DNA of 64,000 nt from Nitratireductor soli (lineage in GTDB: Bacteria; Pseudomonadota; Alphaproteobacteria; Rhizobiales; Rhizobiaceae), in assembly GCF_001050155.1 (NCBI RefSeq), contig NZ_LFVY01000001.1:433501-497500 (forward strand), in the 5' to 3' direction. The position numbers were made by a program, and so were the translations under genes. Within the stretch, counting starts at the first letter, position 1; the number at the start of each line of letters is the position of its first letter. This document shows, one piece after another, positions 1-8,631 of the stretch. The notes beneath the pieces were generated by a model. It did no database searches and was not told the origin of the DNA. It saw nothing but the letters and a program-made list of their open reading frames with translations.

Positions 1-386
1 AGCCGGGGCTGGTGCTGGGGCTCGACCGTGGCGGTTCCTGCCTGGGGCTGGCGTTTCGCGTGCCGGGCGATCTGCATGACGAGGTGGTGGCCTATCTGCG
101 CGAGCGGGAACTCGTCACCAATGTCTATCTCGAACGCCGTCTGGTCGTGCGCCTGGAGGACGGGCCGCCGGTCGCGGCGCTGGCTTATGTGGTCGACCGG
201 GCGCATCCGCAATATGCCGGCGGCATCGATGTCGCGCATGCGGCTGAGCGGGTGACCGGCTCGGTCGGGCAATCCGGACGCAACGAGGATTACGTGCTGA
301 ACACGATCGAGCACCTGAAGGCGCTCGGCATTCGCGACCATTGGCTGGAGGCCGTGGCGGCGCGGGTGGGCGCGAGGATCGATTAG
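1..386 (+). CDS. chaC: ChaC-like gamma-glutamylcyclotransferase, C-terminal part
   Basis: The reading frame is open from the window edge, so the start lies outside. The visible part begins PGLVLGLDRGGSCLGLAFRV, which resembles the segment of ChaC proteins that follows the catalytic region. It continues with ELVTNVYLERR and a C-terminal stretch containing GRNEDYVLNTIEHLKALGI, also typical of the family. ChaC enzymes cleave gamma-glutamyl peptides, glutathione in particular, to 5-oxoproline and the remaining dipeptide in the cytoplasm. The catalytic glutamate cannot be checked because it lies upstream of the visible part. The stop overlaps the end of the convergent plsC gene by four bases. A GTG inside the window could be mistaken for the start, but homology clearly continues before it. 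Confidence 0.8.
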   Translation, partial: PGLVLGLDRGGSCLGLAFRVPGDLHDEVVAYLRERELVTNVYLERRLVVRLEDGPPVAALAYVVDRAHPQYAGGIDVAHAAERVTGSVGQSGRNEDYVLNTIEHLKALGIRDHWLEAVAARVGARID

Positions 387-1192
387 CGCTGAGCTGCTGC
401 GTTGAGTTCGGCGAGCCGCCTGCGTGCCGTGTCGGGCAAGGGCGGCGGGTTTTCTGCGTTGGCGGCCTCCACCAGCATCGCGTCGCAGGCCTCCTCCGTC
501 TCGCGCACCAGGCGCTCCTGAAACACGTCGCGCGGCAGGCCCGGTTCTATGGGTGGCAGGAAGCGGGCGCGGATGACGCCCGGATAGCGCATGAACTGAC
601 GCCTCGGCCAGAACAGCCCGGCCGCATGGGCGACGGGCACGACCGGAACGCCCAGTTGCACGTAGAGTTCGACGATGCCGTATTTGTAGGACGGCTCGGC
701 GCCGGGAGGGCGGCGGGTCCCTTCGGGATAGATGATCAGCTGACGGTTGTCCTTCATCAGCATATGGGCGGTGCGGACGGCCTGCTTCAGCGCCTTGGTG
801 CGGCTGCCGCGGTCGATCGGGATCATGCGCATCTTGGCGACATACCAGCCGAAAAAGGGGATCCACATCAGTTCGCGTTTCAGGATGTAAAGCGCGTCGG
901 GAATGTGGGGCAGGAAGGCGATCGTGTCCCAGAAGGACTGGTGCTTCGGGGCGATGATGCAGGGGCCGTCGGGCAGGTTCTCGAGCCCGCTGATCTCGCT
1001 CCGGCCGCCGGTGATCACGCGCTGCAGCCAGAGGCTGGAGGCTGCCCAGAATTTCGGCACGAACCAGGCTTTCTTGCGCGGCGCCAGGAAGAAATACGGT
1101 GTCCAGAACAGCATCTGGACGATCAGGTTCAGATAGAAGGCGACGTTGAACAGGGCGGAACGAAGAAAGAGCATCGAGCGGGTCCGTTGCAT
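383..1192 (-). CDS. plsC: 1-acyl-sn-glycerol-3-phosphate acyltransferase
   Basis: This 269-residue protein has the two hallmark motifs of the PlsC family: H84-QSFW-D89 (HX4D, catalytic) and YPEGTR at 155-160 (phosphate binding). A hydrophobic N-terminal segment at about residues 8-36 would anchor it in the inner membrane. PlsC transfers an acyl group to lysophosphatidic acid to make phosphatidic acid, the precursor of phospholipids. It is the last gene of the minus-strand run ftsE-ftsX-ydcF-plsC, an order seen in other Hyphomicrobiales. The Shine-Dalgarno sequence is weak and Met7 is an alternative start. Substrate specificity within the family (for example ornithine-lipid acyltransferases) cannot be settled by eye. 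Confidence 0.9.
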   Translation of the reverse strand: MQRTRSMLFLRSALFNVAFYLNLIVQMLFWTPYFFLAPRKKAWFVPKFWAASSLWLQRVITGGRSEISGLENLPDGPCIIAPKHQSFWDTIAFLPHIPDALYILKRELMWIPFFGWYVAKMRMIPIDRGSRTKALKQAVRTAHMLMKDNRQLIIYPEGTRRPPGAEPSYKYGIVELYVQLGVPVVPVAHAAGLFWPRRQFMRYPGVIRARFLPPIEPGLPRDVFQERLVRETEEACDAMLVEAANAENPPPLPDTARRRLAELNAAAQR

Positions 1193-1258
1193 TCGGCACA
1201 GGCGGCACAGGCAACTCAGGCTCTTACATCATGCCCACGCGAAGACAAAGCGGCACCT

Positions 1259-1972
1259 TCAGGAGGGGCCGGCGGCGGCTGTTTTCGGCCGTGGCGGCAC
1301 GCCGCTCGCCACATGCCGGCGCAGTGGCACGACTTCGCGAATGAGGGCGGCGACGTATTTGGTGTACTCGGTCGCCAGCACGCGCAACGCGTCCGGCTTG
1401 GCGAGCCACGCGCCGTCGTCGAGCGGCGTGTTGACCACCGGATAGGGCTGGACGCGCGCTTCCGGCAGAATGCGGCGCATTTCCAGAAGGCTGCGCGGCA
1501 TATGATAGTTGTTGGTCACCAGGATGATGCTGCCATAGGTGTTGGCGGTCACCCATTTGGCGCTTTCCTCGGCATTGCCGATCGTGTCGAGTGCCGCATG
1601 GTCGATGTCGACGCAGCACTCGAACAGCGCCTTGTCGCCGCCTGTCGCAACACGCAGGTCATCGGCGCGGGCGATGGGATTGACCCCGCTGATCAGCAGC
1701 CGCTTGCCCTTGCCGGCCTTGAGCAGGCCGATGGCCGCGTCGATACGTGACTGGCCGCCGGTGAGCACGATGATGCCGTCGGCGTCCTCGATTTCGCCCG
1801 GCGCCGCAAGATGGCCGATATGGTCGGCAAACAGGCCGAACCCGGCAAGAAAGGCAATGATCGTCAAGAGGGCGGTGAGGCCCGCCAAGCGCAAGGCGAC
1901 GCGCGCGCCGGATCGGCTTCGGCGCAACTGTGCTCCCTGGCCATCCCGACCTTGCTGGGTTTCCTGCATCAT
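1259..1972 (-). CDS. YdcF/SanA family (DUF218) envelope protein
   Basis: The protein has one N-terminal membrane segment (about residues 27-48) followed by a DUF218 domain. Recognisable family elements are ADGIIVLTGGQSRIDAAI, a LLISGV segment and SIILVTNNYHMPRS, whose conserved polar residues line the presumed active site. DUF218 proteins such as SanA and ElyC affect envelope integrity and peptidoglycan or polysaccharide metabolism in enterobacteria, but their biochemistry is unsettled. The gene sits 82 bases after ftsX and 66 bases before plsC on the same strand, so it probably belongs to the ftsEX transcription unit. Two adjacent ATG codons (1972 and 1969) are possible starts. Confidence 0.85.
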   Translation of the reverse strand: MMQETQQGRDGQGAQLRRSRSGARVALRLAGLTALLTIIAFLAGFGLFADHIGHLAAPGEIEDADGIIVLTGGQSRIDAAIGLLKAGKGKRLLISGVNPIARADDLRVATGGDKALFECCVDIDHAALDTIGNAEESAKWVTANTYGSIILVTNNYHMPRSLLEMRRILPEARVQPYPVVNTPLDDGAWLAKPDALRVLATEYTKYVAALIREVVPLRRHVASGVPPRPKTAAAGPS

Positions 1973-2054
1973 GACCCGATGGTTAGCGGCAAATTACGGC
2001 GATGGATAGTCGGCCTGCGGCTGCCCGGTGAAAAGCCTGTGGCCATCGCCGGCG

Positions 2055-3044
2055 CTAAATCCCGTCGGGATGGCTGGCATCGACCTTTTTCAGATACGAC
2101 AGCACGGTGATGTGCGAGGTCGCAGCCGTCAGGGCCGCGATGAGGGCGACGATCACGCCGACGCCGAGATAGCCGGACGGGCCGATGGCGAAATTGCCGA
2201 ACAGGGCGGTGGCCTGGTCCGCCTCGGGTGTCGCCATGTTGCGCGACGACCACCAGTAGAACACGATGAAGACAATGATCGCGCCGATGCCGCCGGCGGC
2301 CGCACCTTTCATGCCGGCCAGCAGGAAGTGGCGGCGGAACTGCGAGGCGATGAAGGATGCCTCGGCGCCGACGAAATGCAGCACCTCGATGATGTGGCCG
2401 TTGCCGGCCATTGCGCCGCGCGTGGCGAAGATAACGGTCAGTGCCGTGGCGGACAGCATCAGCCCGAGGACGGTCACGCCGATGGTTACCGTGGTGCGGG
2501 CCATGGCGACCAGCCGGTCGACCCAGGTGCGATGATCATCGAGCGTGGCGCTCGGCACGGCCTGCTGGAGCGCTGTGCGTATGGCGGCGAAATCCGGCCG
2601 GGATGCGGGGTCGAGCGTGACGATGACCAATCGCGGCACGGGCAGGCTCTCGATGTCGAGCCCGGCGCCGAGCCACGGTTCGAGCAGACGGGCGGTCGCC
2701 TGTGCGTCGACGATGCTGGCGCTGCTGACGCCGGCGAAGCCGGTGGCGATGTCGCGCACCCTGATCAGCGCCTCCGCCATGTCGAGCCCATCCTCGGGCT
2801 TGATCTGGATGGTCGCCTCGCGGGAGATCTGCGTCTGCCAGGTGGCGGCGGTGTCGCGCACCAGGGTCACCGCGCCGAGCGTCAGGCAGGACAGGAAGGT
2901 CATGATGGCGATGACCAGGACCATGGCGCGCCCGGCGACGTTGTCGGAGGGAACGATGGGCATCTGCTTCTTGGCCACCGCGCCGCGCGCGCCGGAGCCG
3001 AGGCGCGCGCCGAGATTCTTGAGCAGGCGGGTGGTGTCAGTCAT
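2055..3044 (-). CDS. ftsX: Cell division ABC transporter permease FtsX
   Basis: FtsX is the membrane partner of FtsE; in other bacteria the complex couples ATP hydrolysis at the divisome to activation of peptidoglycan hydrolases. The 329-residue protein has the expected layout: a cytoplasmic N-terminus, a first membrane segment near residues 40-64, a periplasmic loop of roughly 110 residues, then three C-terminal membrane segments. Its start overlaps the end of ftsE by 8 bases, consistent with translational coupling. The cognate hydrolase activator (EnvC- or RipC-like) is not next to it, although an M23 peptidase lies at the far right of the window. Confidence 0.95.
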   Translation of the reverse strand: MTDTTRLLKNLGARLGSGARGAVAKKQMPIVPSDNVAGRAMVLVIAIMTFLSCLTLGAVTLVRDTAATWQTQISREATIQIKPEDGLDMAEALIRVRDIATGFAGVSSASIVDAQATARLLEPWLGAGLDIESLPVPRLVIVTLDPASRPDFAAIRTALQQAVPSATLDDHRTWVDRLVAMARTTVTIGVTVLGLMLSATALTVIFATRGAMAGNGHIIEVLHFVGAEASFIASQFRRHFLLAGMKGAAAGGIGAIIVFIVFYWWSSRNMATPEADQATALFGNFAIGPSGYLGVGVIVALIAALTAATSHITVLSYLKKVDASHPDGI

Positions 3045-3696
3045 AGATTTCGAGCCTTCCGGCGGAAAGAACCATGCGGCGCGCGTCCACCTGGTCCATC
3101 AGGCCCAGATCATGGGTGGCGATCATCACCGCCGTGCCCAGCCGGTTGAGCTCGATCAGCAGGCGCAACAGGCGGCGGGCAAGCTGCGGATCGACATTGC
3201 CGGTCGGTTCGTCGGCCAAAAGGATGCGCGGCTGCTCGATCAGGGCGCGGGCGATGGCGGCGCGCTGTTTCTCACCGCCCGACAGGATCGGCGGCAGCAC
3301 GTGCATGCGTTCACCCAGACCGACCCATTTCAGAAGCTCGATCACATCGGCGCGGTAGCTTGCCTCCTCGCGGCCGCGCACGCGCAGCGGAAGGGCGACG
3401 TTCTCATAGGTGGTGAGGTGGTCCAGCAGGCGGAAATCCTGGAACACGACGCCGATGTTGCGGCGCAGGAGCGGCAGCTCCGTGCGGGTGATCTTCGACC
3501 GGTCCTTGCCGAAAATGGTGATCAGCCCGCGCGTCGGCTTGAGCGACATGAACAGAAGGCGCAACAACGTCGTCTTGCCCGCGCCGGAAGGGCCGCTCAG
3601 GAACTGGAACGAGCGCTCGGGCAGGTTGAACGACACGTCACGGAGGATCTCCGGACCCATCCCATATCTGTGGCCGACATTTTCAAAGCGAATCAC
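3037..3696 (-). CDS. ftsE: Cell division ATP-binding protein FtsE
   Basis: This is a 219-residue ABC ATPase of standard FtsE length. Walker A is GPSGAGKT at 35-42, the ABC signature LSGGE at 138-142 and Walker B ILLADE at 158-163, followed by PTGNVD. It powers the FtsEX complex at the division septum. The gene opens a minus-strand group ftsE-ftsX-ydcF-plsC. The promoter must lie in the repeat-rich gap upstream (3697-4251). Confidence 0.96.
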   Translation of the reverse strand: MIRFENVGHRYGMGPEILRDVSFNLPERSFQFLSGPSGAGKTTLLRLLFMSLKPTRGLITIFGKDRSKITRTELPLLRRNIGVVFQDFRLLDHLTTYENVALPLRVRGREEASYRADVIELLKWVGLGERMHVLPPILSGGEKQRAAIARALIEQPRILLADEPTGNVDPQLARRLLRLLIELNRLGTAVMIATHDLGLMDQVDARRMVLSAGRLEIYD

Positions 3697-3795
3697 GAAA
3701 AACCTGCGTTCTCTCAGTGGTGGGCGCTGCCTGGTGCGACCCCGGCCAGACCATCAGCGCGCATGGTTAATAGCAAGTTAACTTCGGCTACGGCA

Positions 3796-3875
3796 TCGGC
3801 GCGAGAACCGGAATCGATCTTCGCAAAGCACGATGCACAGATGCAGTAACTTACAGCGTCCTTTGCGCGTTCCAA
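3796..3875 (+). repeat. Degraded composite intergenic repeat, type B
   Basis: Contains GAACCGGAATCGATCTTCGC, then AAGCACGATGCACAGAT and AGCGTCCTTTGCGCGT. These align in the same order with the better preserved copies at 60924-61030 and, in reverse, 26202-26296. The right half of the terminal hairpin is lost. Confidence 0.7.
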
Positions 3876-3938
3876 CACCGTACACGACACTGTGCCCCGC
3901 GCCGCTCCGGCCCCGGCGCACTTCTGCACCGTTCCGGT

Positions 3939-3967
3939 ATGGATCCTCGGGTCAGAGCCCGAGGATG
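3939..3967 (+). repeat. 29-base hairpin repeat, type D, copy 1
   Basis: ATCCTCGGG and CCCGAGGAT form a 9-bp stem around a 6-base loop. The full 29 bases recur exactly, in reverse complement, at 4038-4066. Confidence 0.9.
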
Positions 3968-4037
3968 ACGAATTGCACAGGCGTTCGTGTCAATCGTCGA
4001 GGTTGACGGTCGGCATCATTCTTCCCCACCCGCTCGC

Positions 4038-4066
4038 CATCCTCGGGCTCTGACCCGAGGATCCAT
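4038..4066 (-). repeat. 29-base hairpin repeat, type D, copy 2
   Basis: Exact reverse complement of 3939-3967, with 70 bases between the two copies. Because each copy is itself nearly palindromic, the pair could form either two small hairpins or one long stem. Confidence 0.9.
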
Positions 4067-4251
4067 GCCTGACCGCCAAAACCCCGCTCCGGCCGGGACG
4101 ATTCCGCGCCAACAGGCGGCGTGGTGAGCGGTACGGCGTCCTTGGTGCGTCCCAAAGGACGCCCGGCCCTGTAAATGCGCGGCGGATGGCGAAGCATTAA
4201 CCATTTCCATTTACCTCGGAACGGCGGGTCGCAAAAGGACAGCATGGCCGC

Positions 4252-4893
4252 ATGAGGCAATTGGACAGCGCACGCCCTATCTCGGGCGAAATTATGGTGC
4301 CGGGCGCCCCGCTGGAGCGCCCGCAGCCGGCGCGTCACGCGCGCGACACCGTTGACGCGGAATACGAGACCGTCCCGACCGGCGGCTCCCGCAGTCGCGA
4401 CAGGGACACCGCGCCAGCGGCCAAACCCACCGACGTCGGCGTTGCGGGGCTCGACATGCTGCGGCCGGGAGCCGGCGTGTCGCGCAGCGGTGGCGGCCGT
4501 GGGGGACCGCTGTTCTGGCTTTTCGGGGCAGTCCTGGTCGCCGGCGCCTTCTGGATCGCCGGTGGACACAGTCTCGTTCATGACCTGGCCATCCTGCCGG
4601 CGAGCGCGCCGGCGCAAGCCCTGCGCCTCGTGGATGTGCAGAGCCGTGTCGAACGACACGGCGGGAAATCCCTGCTCTTCGTCGATGGAGCGGCGCTCAA
4701 CGAGGGCGACCGGACGGTTTCCGTTCCCGGCCTGTCGATCGATGTCCTGGCGCGCGACGGTTCGACGACGCGCTATTTCCTGGGGACAAACGATCAACAG
4801 CTCGACCCCGGCACGCGCTTTCCCTTCTCCAGCCGGCTCGTGGCGCCTAGTGAAGGGGTCAAATCCGTATCCGTGACGTTCAGACCGTCATAG
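4252..4893 (+). CDS. Membrane-anchored protein of unknown function
   Basis: No family is recognised with confidence. The 213-residue protein has a polar, proline- and arginine-rich N-terminal tail (about 1-85), one membrane segment at roughly 87-104 (FWLFGAVLVAGAFWIAGG) and a C-terminal domain of about 100 residues that looks beta-rich and would face the periplasm. This layout resembles DUF3426-type proteins found near ftsE and hpt in other Hyphomicrobiales. Unlike some relatives, it has no N-terminal zinc-ribbon cysteines; indeed the protein has no cysteine. The stop TAG at 4891-4893 is the first three bases of a palindromic repeat. hpt follows 64 bases later. Confidence 0.7.
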   Translation: MRQLDSARPISGEIMVPGAPLERPQPARHARDTVDAEYETVPTGGSRSRDRDTAPAAKPTDVGVAGLDMLRPGAGVSRSGGGRGGPLFWLFGAVLVAGAFWIAGGHSLVHDLAILPASAPAQALRLVDVQSRVERHGGKSLLFVDGAALNEGDRTVSVPGLSIDVLARDGSTTRYFLGTNDQQLDPGTRFPFSSRLVAPSEGVKSVSVTFRPS

Positions 4894-4943
4894 TGGTGCG
4901 ATCCAAACAGATGGGTACCATCTGTTTGGGTCAGACCAATAAC
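4891..4943 (+). repeat. Palindromic repeat, type C, copy 1
   Basis: Core AACAGATGGGTACCATCTGTT is a near-perfect palindrome centred on GGTACC, flanked by TGGTGCGATCC on the left and GGGTCAGACCA on the right. Other copies are at 39721-39773 and 44300-44352. The left tip provides the stop codon of the preceding gene. Confidence 0.9.
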
Positions 4944-4957
4944 AGGGAGCGCGGCCT

Positions 4958-5500
4958 ATGCCTGTGGTTCGCGGCAAGGAAATCGAGGTGTTGTTCTCCG
5001 CCTCGGCCATCGCCAGGAGAAATCTAGAGCTGGCGAAGGAAATCGCCGACCGGGAATATGACGACCTGCTCGTCATCTCGGTGCTGAAGGGCTCGTTCAT
5101 TTTCGCCGCCGACCTGATCCGCGCCATGCACGATGTCGGCATTTCGCCCGAGGTCGAGTTCATCATGATCTCGAGCTACGGGGCGGGGACGGAAAGCGGC
5201 ACCGTCAAGGTGCTGCGCGACATCGACAACGACGTCGCCGGACGTGATGTCCTGCTCATCGACGACATTCTGGAATCAGGCAACACGCTGAAGCACACGC
5301 GCGAACTGATGCTGTCGCGCGGCGCCAAATCCGTTTCCATCGCCGTCCTGCTCGACAAGCATTCGCGCCGGCAGACGACGGTCGATGCCGACTTCATCGG
5401 TTTCGAGTGCCCAGATTATTTCGTCGTCGGCTATGGCATGGATGTGGCGCACGCGTTTCGTGAGTTGCCTTTTGTCGGGGTGGTCAAGGGCGACGCCTGA
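4958..5500 (+). CDS. hpt: Hypoxanthine phosphoribosyltransferase
   Basis: A 180-residue purine-salvage enzyme that converts hypoxanthine (and often guanine) plus PRPP to IMP or GMP in the cytoplasm. The PRPP-binding loop LLIDDILESGNT is at 99-110 and the flexible-loop SYG at 73-75, both standard. AGGGAG about 9 bases upstream supports the ATG. The gene lies between a type C repeat and a type A repeat and has the same direction as its neighbours. Confidence 0.95.
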   Translation: MPVVRGKEIEVLFSASAIARRNLELAKEIADREYDDLLVISVLKGSFIFAADLIRAMHDVGISPEVEFIMISSYGAGTESGTVKVLRDIDNDVAGRDVLLIDDILESGNTLKHTRELMLSRGAKSVSIAVLLDKHSRRQTTVDADFIGFECPDYFVVGYGMDVAHAFRELPFVGVVKGDA

Positions 5501-5530
5501 GACTTCCTGCGCGAACTGGCGATGAGGCGA

Positions 5531-5597
5531 TCTATCTCGTTGTTTTTCCGCGTTTGTGCGGACGTCAGGTGAAACCACCTGACTGCAAAATGCTACA
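5531..5597 (+). repeat. Double-hairpin repeat, type A, copy 1
   Basis: Two hairpins in a row: an imperfect CCGC/GCGG stem-loop, then GTCAGGTG/CACCTGAC around a short loop, ending TGCAAAATGCTA. It is preceded by a TCGTTGTTTTT stretch. It fills most of the hpt-cpdR gap. Confidence 0.92.
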
Positions 5598-5638
5598 GGC
5601 GTTTACCGAAGCGTAATCGGATCGGGCGAAAACGGGTC

Positions 5639-6004
5639 ATGGCAAAGCTCTTGATCGTCGAGGACGACGAATCCGTCCGAACCTTCACCGCGCGCGCATT
5701 GAGCGCCGATGGTCACCGCGTGGAAACGGCTGGCGACGGGCTGGAAGGCCTCGAGAAGATCAACGCCACGTCCGGCGACTACGACCTTGTTCTTTCCGAC
5801 ATCCGCATGCCGGCCATGGACGGGATCGAGATGGCGCGCGCCGCCGCGAATGCCTTTCCCGGACTGCGGCTCCTGCTGATGACCGGCTATGCGGACCAGC
5901 GCGAGCGCGCGGTGGAGCTGGAAGGCACCGTGTCGGGCGTGGTCAACAAGCCGTTCACGCTGAGCGAACTGCGCAAACGGGTCGGCGAGGCGTTGACTGC
6001 CTGA
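5639..6004 (+). CDS. cpdR: CpdR-type single-domain response regulator
   Basis: A stand-alone receiver domain of 121 residues with no output domain. Phosphorylation-site residues are intact: acidic pair D9-D10, phospho-acceptor D54 (in LVLSDIRMP), T82 and K104. The sequence pattern (LLLMTGYADQRERA near the end) matches CpdR. In Caulobacter and Sinorhizobium this protein, when unphosphorylated, directs ClpXP to the pole and primes destruction of cell-cycle substrates; its phosphate comes through the CckA-ChpT relay. Here it follows hpt after a type A repeat. The assignment to CpdR rather than another single-domain receiver rests on length and motif resemblance. Confidence 0.88.
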   Translation: MAKLLIVEDDESVRTFTARALSADGHRVETAGDGLEGLEKINATSGDYDLVLSDIRMPAMDGIEMARAAANAFPGLRLLLMTGYADQRERAVELEGTVSGVVNKPFTLSELRKRVGEALTA

Positions 6005-6081
6005 TCTCCCGTTCGGGAAGGCGCGACCCGCGCTGCTTCCCCTAGCAGCCGTGGATTTCATTGCCGCAAACGGCAAACCGG

Positions 6082-8631
6082 CTACCGAATGTCGAGCAGC
6101 CGTTCGAGATATTCCTTTTCCAGCGCCGGGCTCAGCGCGTCACCCAGCCGCTTGCGGATGGCGTCGAGAATCTGGCGGGCGCGCTGCGTGTCGATCTCGT
6201 CGGGCACCTGAACCGAATCGCCGAAATCCGGCCCGGTGGTCGCCTGCGGCCGGCCAAGCGGGTCGCGGCCGTTATTGCCCTGACGGAACCCCTGCTCGCC
6301 GCCGCCCTGCTCGCCGCGCATGGCCTGTTGCATCTGGTTCATCATGTCCTGCGCGCCGCGCCGCAGCGCCTCCAAGGCGCGGCCCTGCTCGCCGACGGCC
6401 TGTTCGCCCTGGCCTTCTCCCAATGAGCCCTCGGCCTCGCCCATCGCCTCGCCGGCTTCTCCAAAGCCCTCGCCCGGCTTGATGCCCATGCCTTCGAGGC
6501 CCTTCATCAGGTTGTCGAGATCGCCGCGCAAGCCACCTTGGCCCTGCTGCAGGCCGCGCATGGCGTCAGCGAATTCCTCCGGCGTCATTCCTTGCTGCCC
6601 CTCGCCGGGTTGCTGGCCATCGCCTTGCTGTCGCTGACCTTGCTGACCTTGGCCTTCCTGGCCGCGTTGCATCTGGTCCATGCGGAAGGTCTCGTTCATC
6701 AGTTCCTGCTGGCGGCGCATGAGATTGCCCAGCTCATCCATCTGACGACGCATCTCGGATTGCTGGCCTTGCTGACCCTGCTGCGGGCGGCCTGCCTGCA
6801 GATTGTTCATCATGTTCTCGAGCTGCGACAGCAGATCGCGCGCTTGCTCGTGCGCGCCGGATTTCGCCAGTTCCTCGATCTGGTCGAGCATGCGTTCCAG
6901 GTCGTTCTGGCTGAGCATCTGGCCATTCTGCGGCATCTGGTCGGCGAGATCGGGGTTCTGCCTTGCGCGCTCGGCGAATTCGCGCAGGAACTCCTGCATG
7001 GCGCTGCGCAGTTCATCCATCAGCTTGGCGATTTCTTCCTCGCTGGCGCCGTTTTCGAGCGCCTGCTTCAAGGCTTCCTGGGCCTGGCGGAGGCGCTTCT
7101 CGGCAGCCGACAGATCGCCGTCCTCGATGACCAGCGCGATTTCCCACAGATAGTCGACCACGCCGCGCAACTGGTCGTCGCTTTGCGCCATGGAAAGCCT
7201 GGTGCGGGCGCCGGACACGCCGAGGAAATGCGACAGGTTGGTCAGCGTTTCCTCGGGCCAGGTGAGCACGGCGTCCATCAAGGTCAGGACGCGCGGCTTC
7301 TTGTTGGCGTCGAGCGCCAGGATGCGGCGCTGCTCGATGAGCGCCTTGGCGAGCGGATTGGTGAAGCTGCGCTCCGGCAGTACCAGCTTCCTGGTTTCGC
7401 TCAGGGCTTCCTGCCCGGCGGCATCGACGGCTTTCAACGTCAACTCGACCGGGCTGCCGGCCCAAGGATGCTCGGTCAGGTCGCGCGCGGTCTTGGCGGC
7501 GATGGTCTTGCCATCGCGGCGCGGCAGGGACAGAGGCAGGTCGGGCGCTTCGTAAAGCGGCCGGGTGCCCTGCTCGTCCACCGAGGGCTTGAAAAGCGCT
7601 TCGGCGGATGCCGCGCCGTAATCGTCCTCGATCTCATAGGCCAATTCCAGAGTGCCGTTGACGGCGCGTTTTGGATCCTCGGCAAAGCGTATTTGCGGCG
7701 GCGTGTCCGGTGTGACGGCAAACAGCCAGTCCTCGATCTCCGTATCACCGCGCTTGAGGACCAGCTTGCCGTCCCGTTCGAGCGGCCTGGAGAAGCGCCG
7801 GGCGGCATTCACACTGGCCGTGGCTTCCGCCTGCGAAGCGCCTTCCGGGTCGATCGCCGTCTCCGCACCCGTCGCGTCAAGCAGGGACAGGGTCTCGGTG
7901 CCCGAGCCGCCGGTGACGCGCAAGGCAAGGATGCTCCCCTGCGGGACGGTGAAGAGCTCTGTCTGGCGGTTGGCCTCGGCGGTCAGGTAGATCGGCGCGC
8001 GGCCGGTATAGGCGGGCGGGGTGACCCAGGCGTCGATGCGTGGAGGTATAATCTCGGCGCCGCCATGAGCGCGGAACGCATCCAGCACGGTGCCGCCATA
8101 GGGGCCGGTGGAAAAGGCGGCTGCGGTGATGAGGAACAGGGCGGCCGCGGCGCGCAGGCCCCATGGATCGCGTTCGGGAACGCGCGTTTGAGGCAGGTCG
8201 CCGTGGAGATTGTCGAGCTTGCCGGCCATGCGCTTCTGATGCTCGCGCCAGAGTGCGGCGGCGAAACCATCCGCCTGGCCGGCCAGGCGGTCGGACTGGG
8301 TGGCGACCGGCTCGTGCTCCAACTGGTTGGCGCGCTCGATGCGGCGGTCGATTTCAGCAGATGTCGGTGGGCGAAAACCGCGCAACGGCCATATAGCGGC
8401 GAGACTGCCCAGGCTGAGGGCAACGAGGATGCCAAGCCGCAACTGGTCGGCCATCAGGCGAAACAGGCCGAACCAGGAAAGGGAGAGAAACACGCTCGCG
8501 ATGACAAGGATCGGCAGGACCAAGGGCCACAGGCGCTCGACCAGCATGATGCAGCGCACGGCGAAGCGCGCGCGCGCCAGCCTGGCGAGCCGTCTGCCGG
8601 GGAACATCTGCCGTTCGGGTGTTTCAGCCAT
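6082..8631 (-). CDS. DUF4175 / TIGR02302 family large membrane protein
   Basis: An 849-residue protein of a family mostly confined to alphaproteobacteria, with no established function. It has two membrane segments near the N-terminus (about 30-50 and 60-85), a third near 150, and a long soluble part. The C-terminal third is extremely rich in glutamine, glycine, methionine and glutamate, with repeated QGQQGQ-like and MDQMQRGQ-like units around residues 620-800, probably disordered or coiled. The start at 8631 (MAETPERQ) is preceded by CTGAGAG; an upstream GTG at 8646 is in frame but less likely. It is last in the argH-lptM-lysA-DUF4175 run, 132 bases after lysA. Confidence 0.85.
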   Translation of the reverse strand: MAETPERQMFPGRRLARLARARFAVRCIMLVERLWPLVLPILVIASVFLSLSWFGLFRLMADQLRLGILVALSLGSLAAIWPLRGFRPPTSAEIDRRIERANQLEHEPVATQSDRLAGQADGFAAALWREHQKRMAGKLDNLHGDLPQTRVPERDPWGLRAAAALFLITAAAFSTGPYGGTVLDAFRAHGGAEIIPPRIDAWVTPPAYTGRAPIYLTAEANRQTELFTVPQGSILALRVTGGSGTETLSLLDATGAETAIDPEGASQAEATASVNAARRFSRPLERDGKLVLKRGDTEIEDWLFAVTPDTPPQIRFAEDPKRAVNGTLELAYEIEDDYGAASAEALFKPSVDEQGTRPLYEAPDLPLSLPRRDGKTIAAKTARDLTEHPWAGSPVELTLKAVDAAGQEALSETRKLVLPERSFTNPLAKALIEQRRILALDANKKPRVLTLMDAVLTWPEETLTNLSHFLGVSGARTRLSMAQSDDQLRGVVDYLWEIALVIEDGDLSAAEKRLRQAQEALKQALENGASEEEIAKLMDELRSAMQEFLREFAERARQNPDLADQMPQNGQMLSQNDLERMLDQIEELAKSGAHEQARDLLSQLENMMNNLQAGRPQQGQQGQQSEMRRQMDELGNLMRRQQELMNETFRMDQMQRGQEGQGQQGQRQQGDGQQPGEGQQGMTPEEFADAMRGLQQGQGGLRGDLDNLMKGLEGMGIKPGEGFGEAGEAMGEAEGSLGEGQGEQAVGEQGRALEALRRGAQDMMNQMQQAMRGEQGGGEQGFRQGNNGRDPLGRPQATTGPDFGDSVQVPDEIDTQRARQILDAIRKRLGDALSPALEKEYLERLLDIR

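Larger units (their letters stand above)
3697..4251. other. Gene-free gap between divergent ftsE and the 213-aa membrane protein
   Basis: No credible coding region is seen; the short open frames here lack Shine-Dalgarno sequences and family features. The gap must hold the promoters for ftsE (leftward) and the gene at 4252 (rightward). It also contains a degraded composite repeat near 3796-3875 and two identical 29-base palindromes in inverted orientation at 3939 and 4038. Confidence 0.7.

Noticed and set aside
3714..4797. Small minus-strand open frames of 71 and 281 codons near the ftsE gap
   Set aside because: No ribosome site or family resemblance. One runs through the type D repeats, the other is antisense to the gene at 4252.
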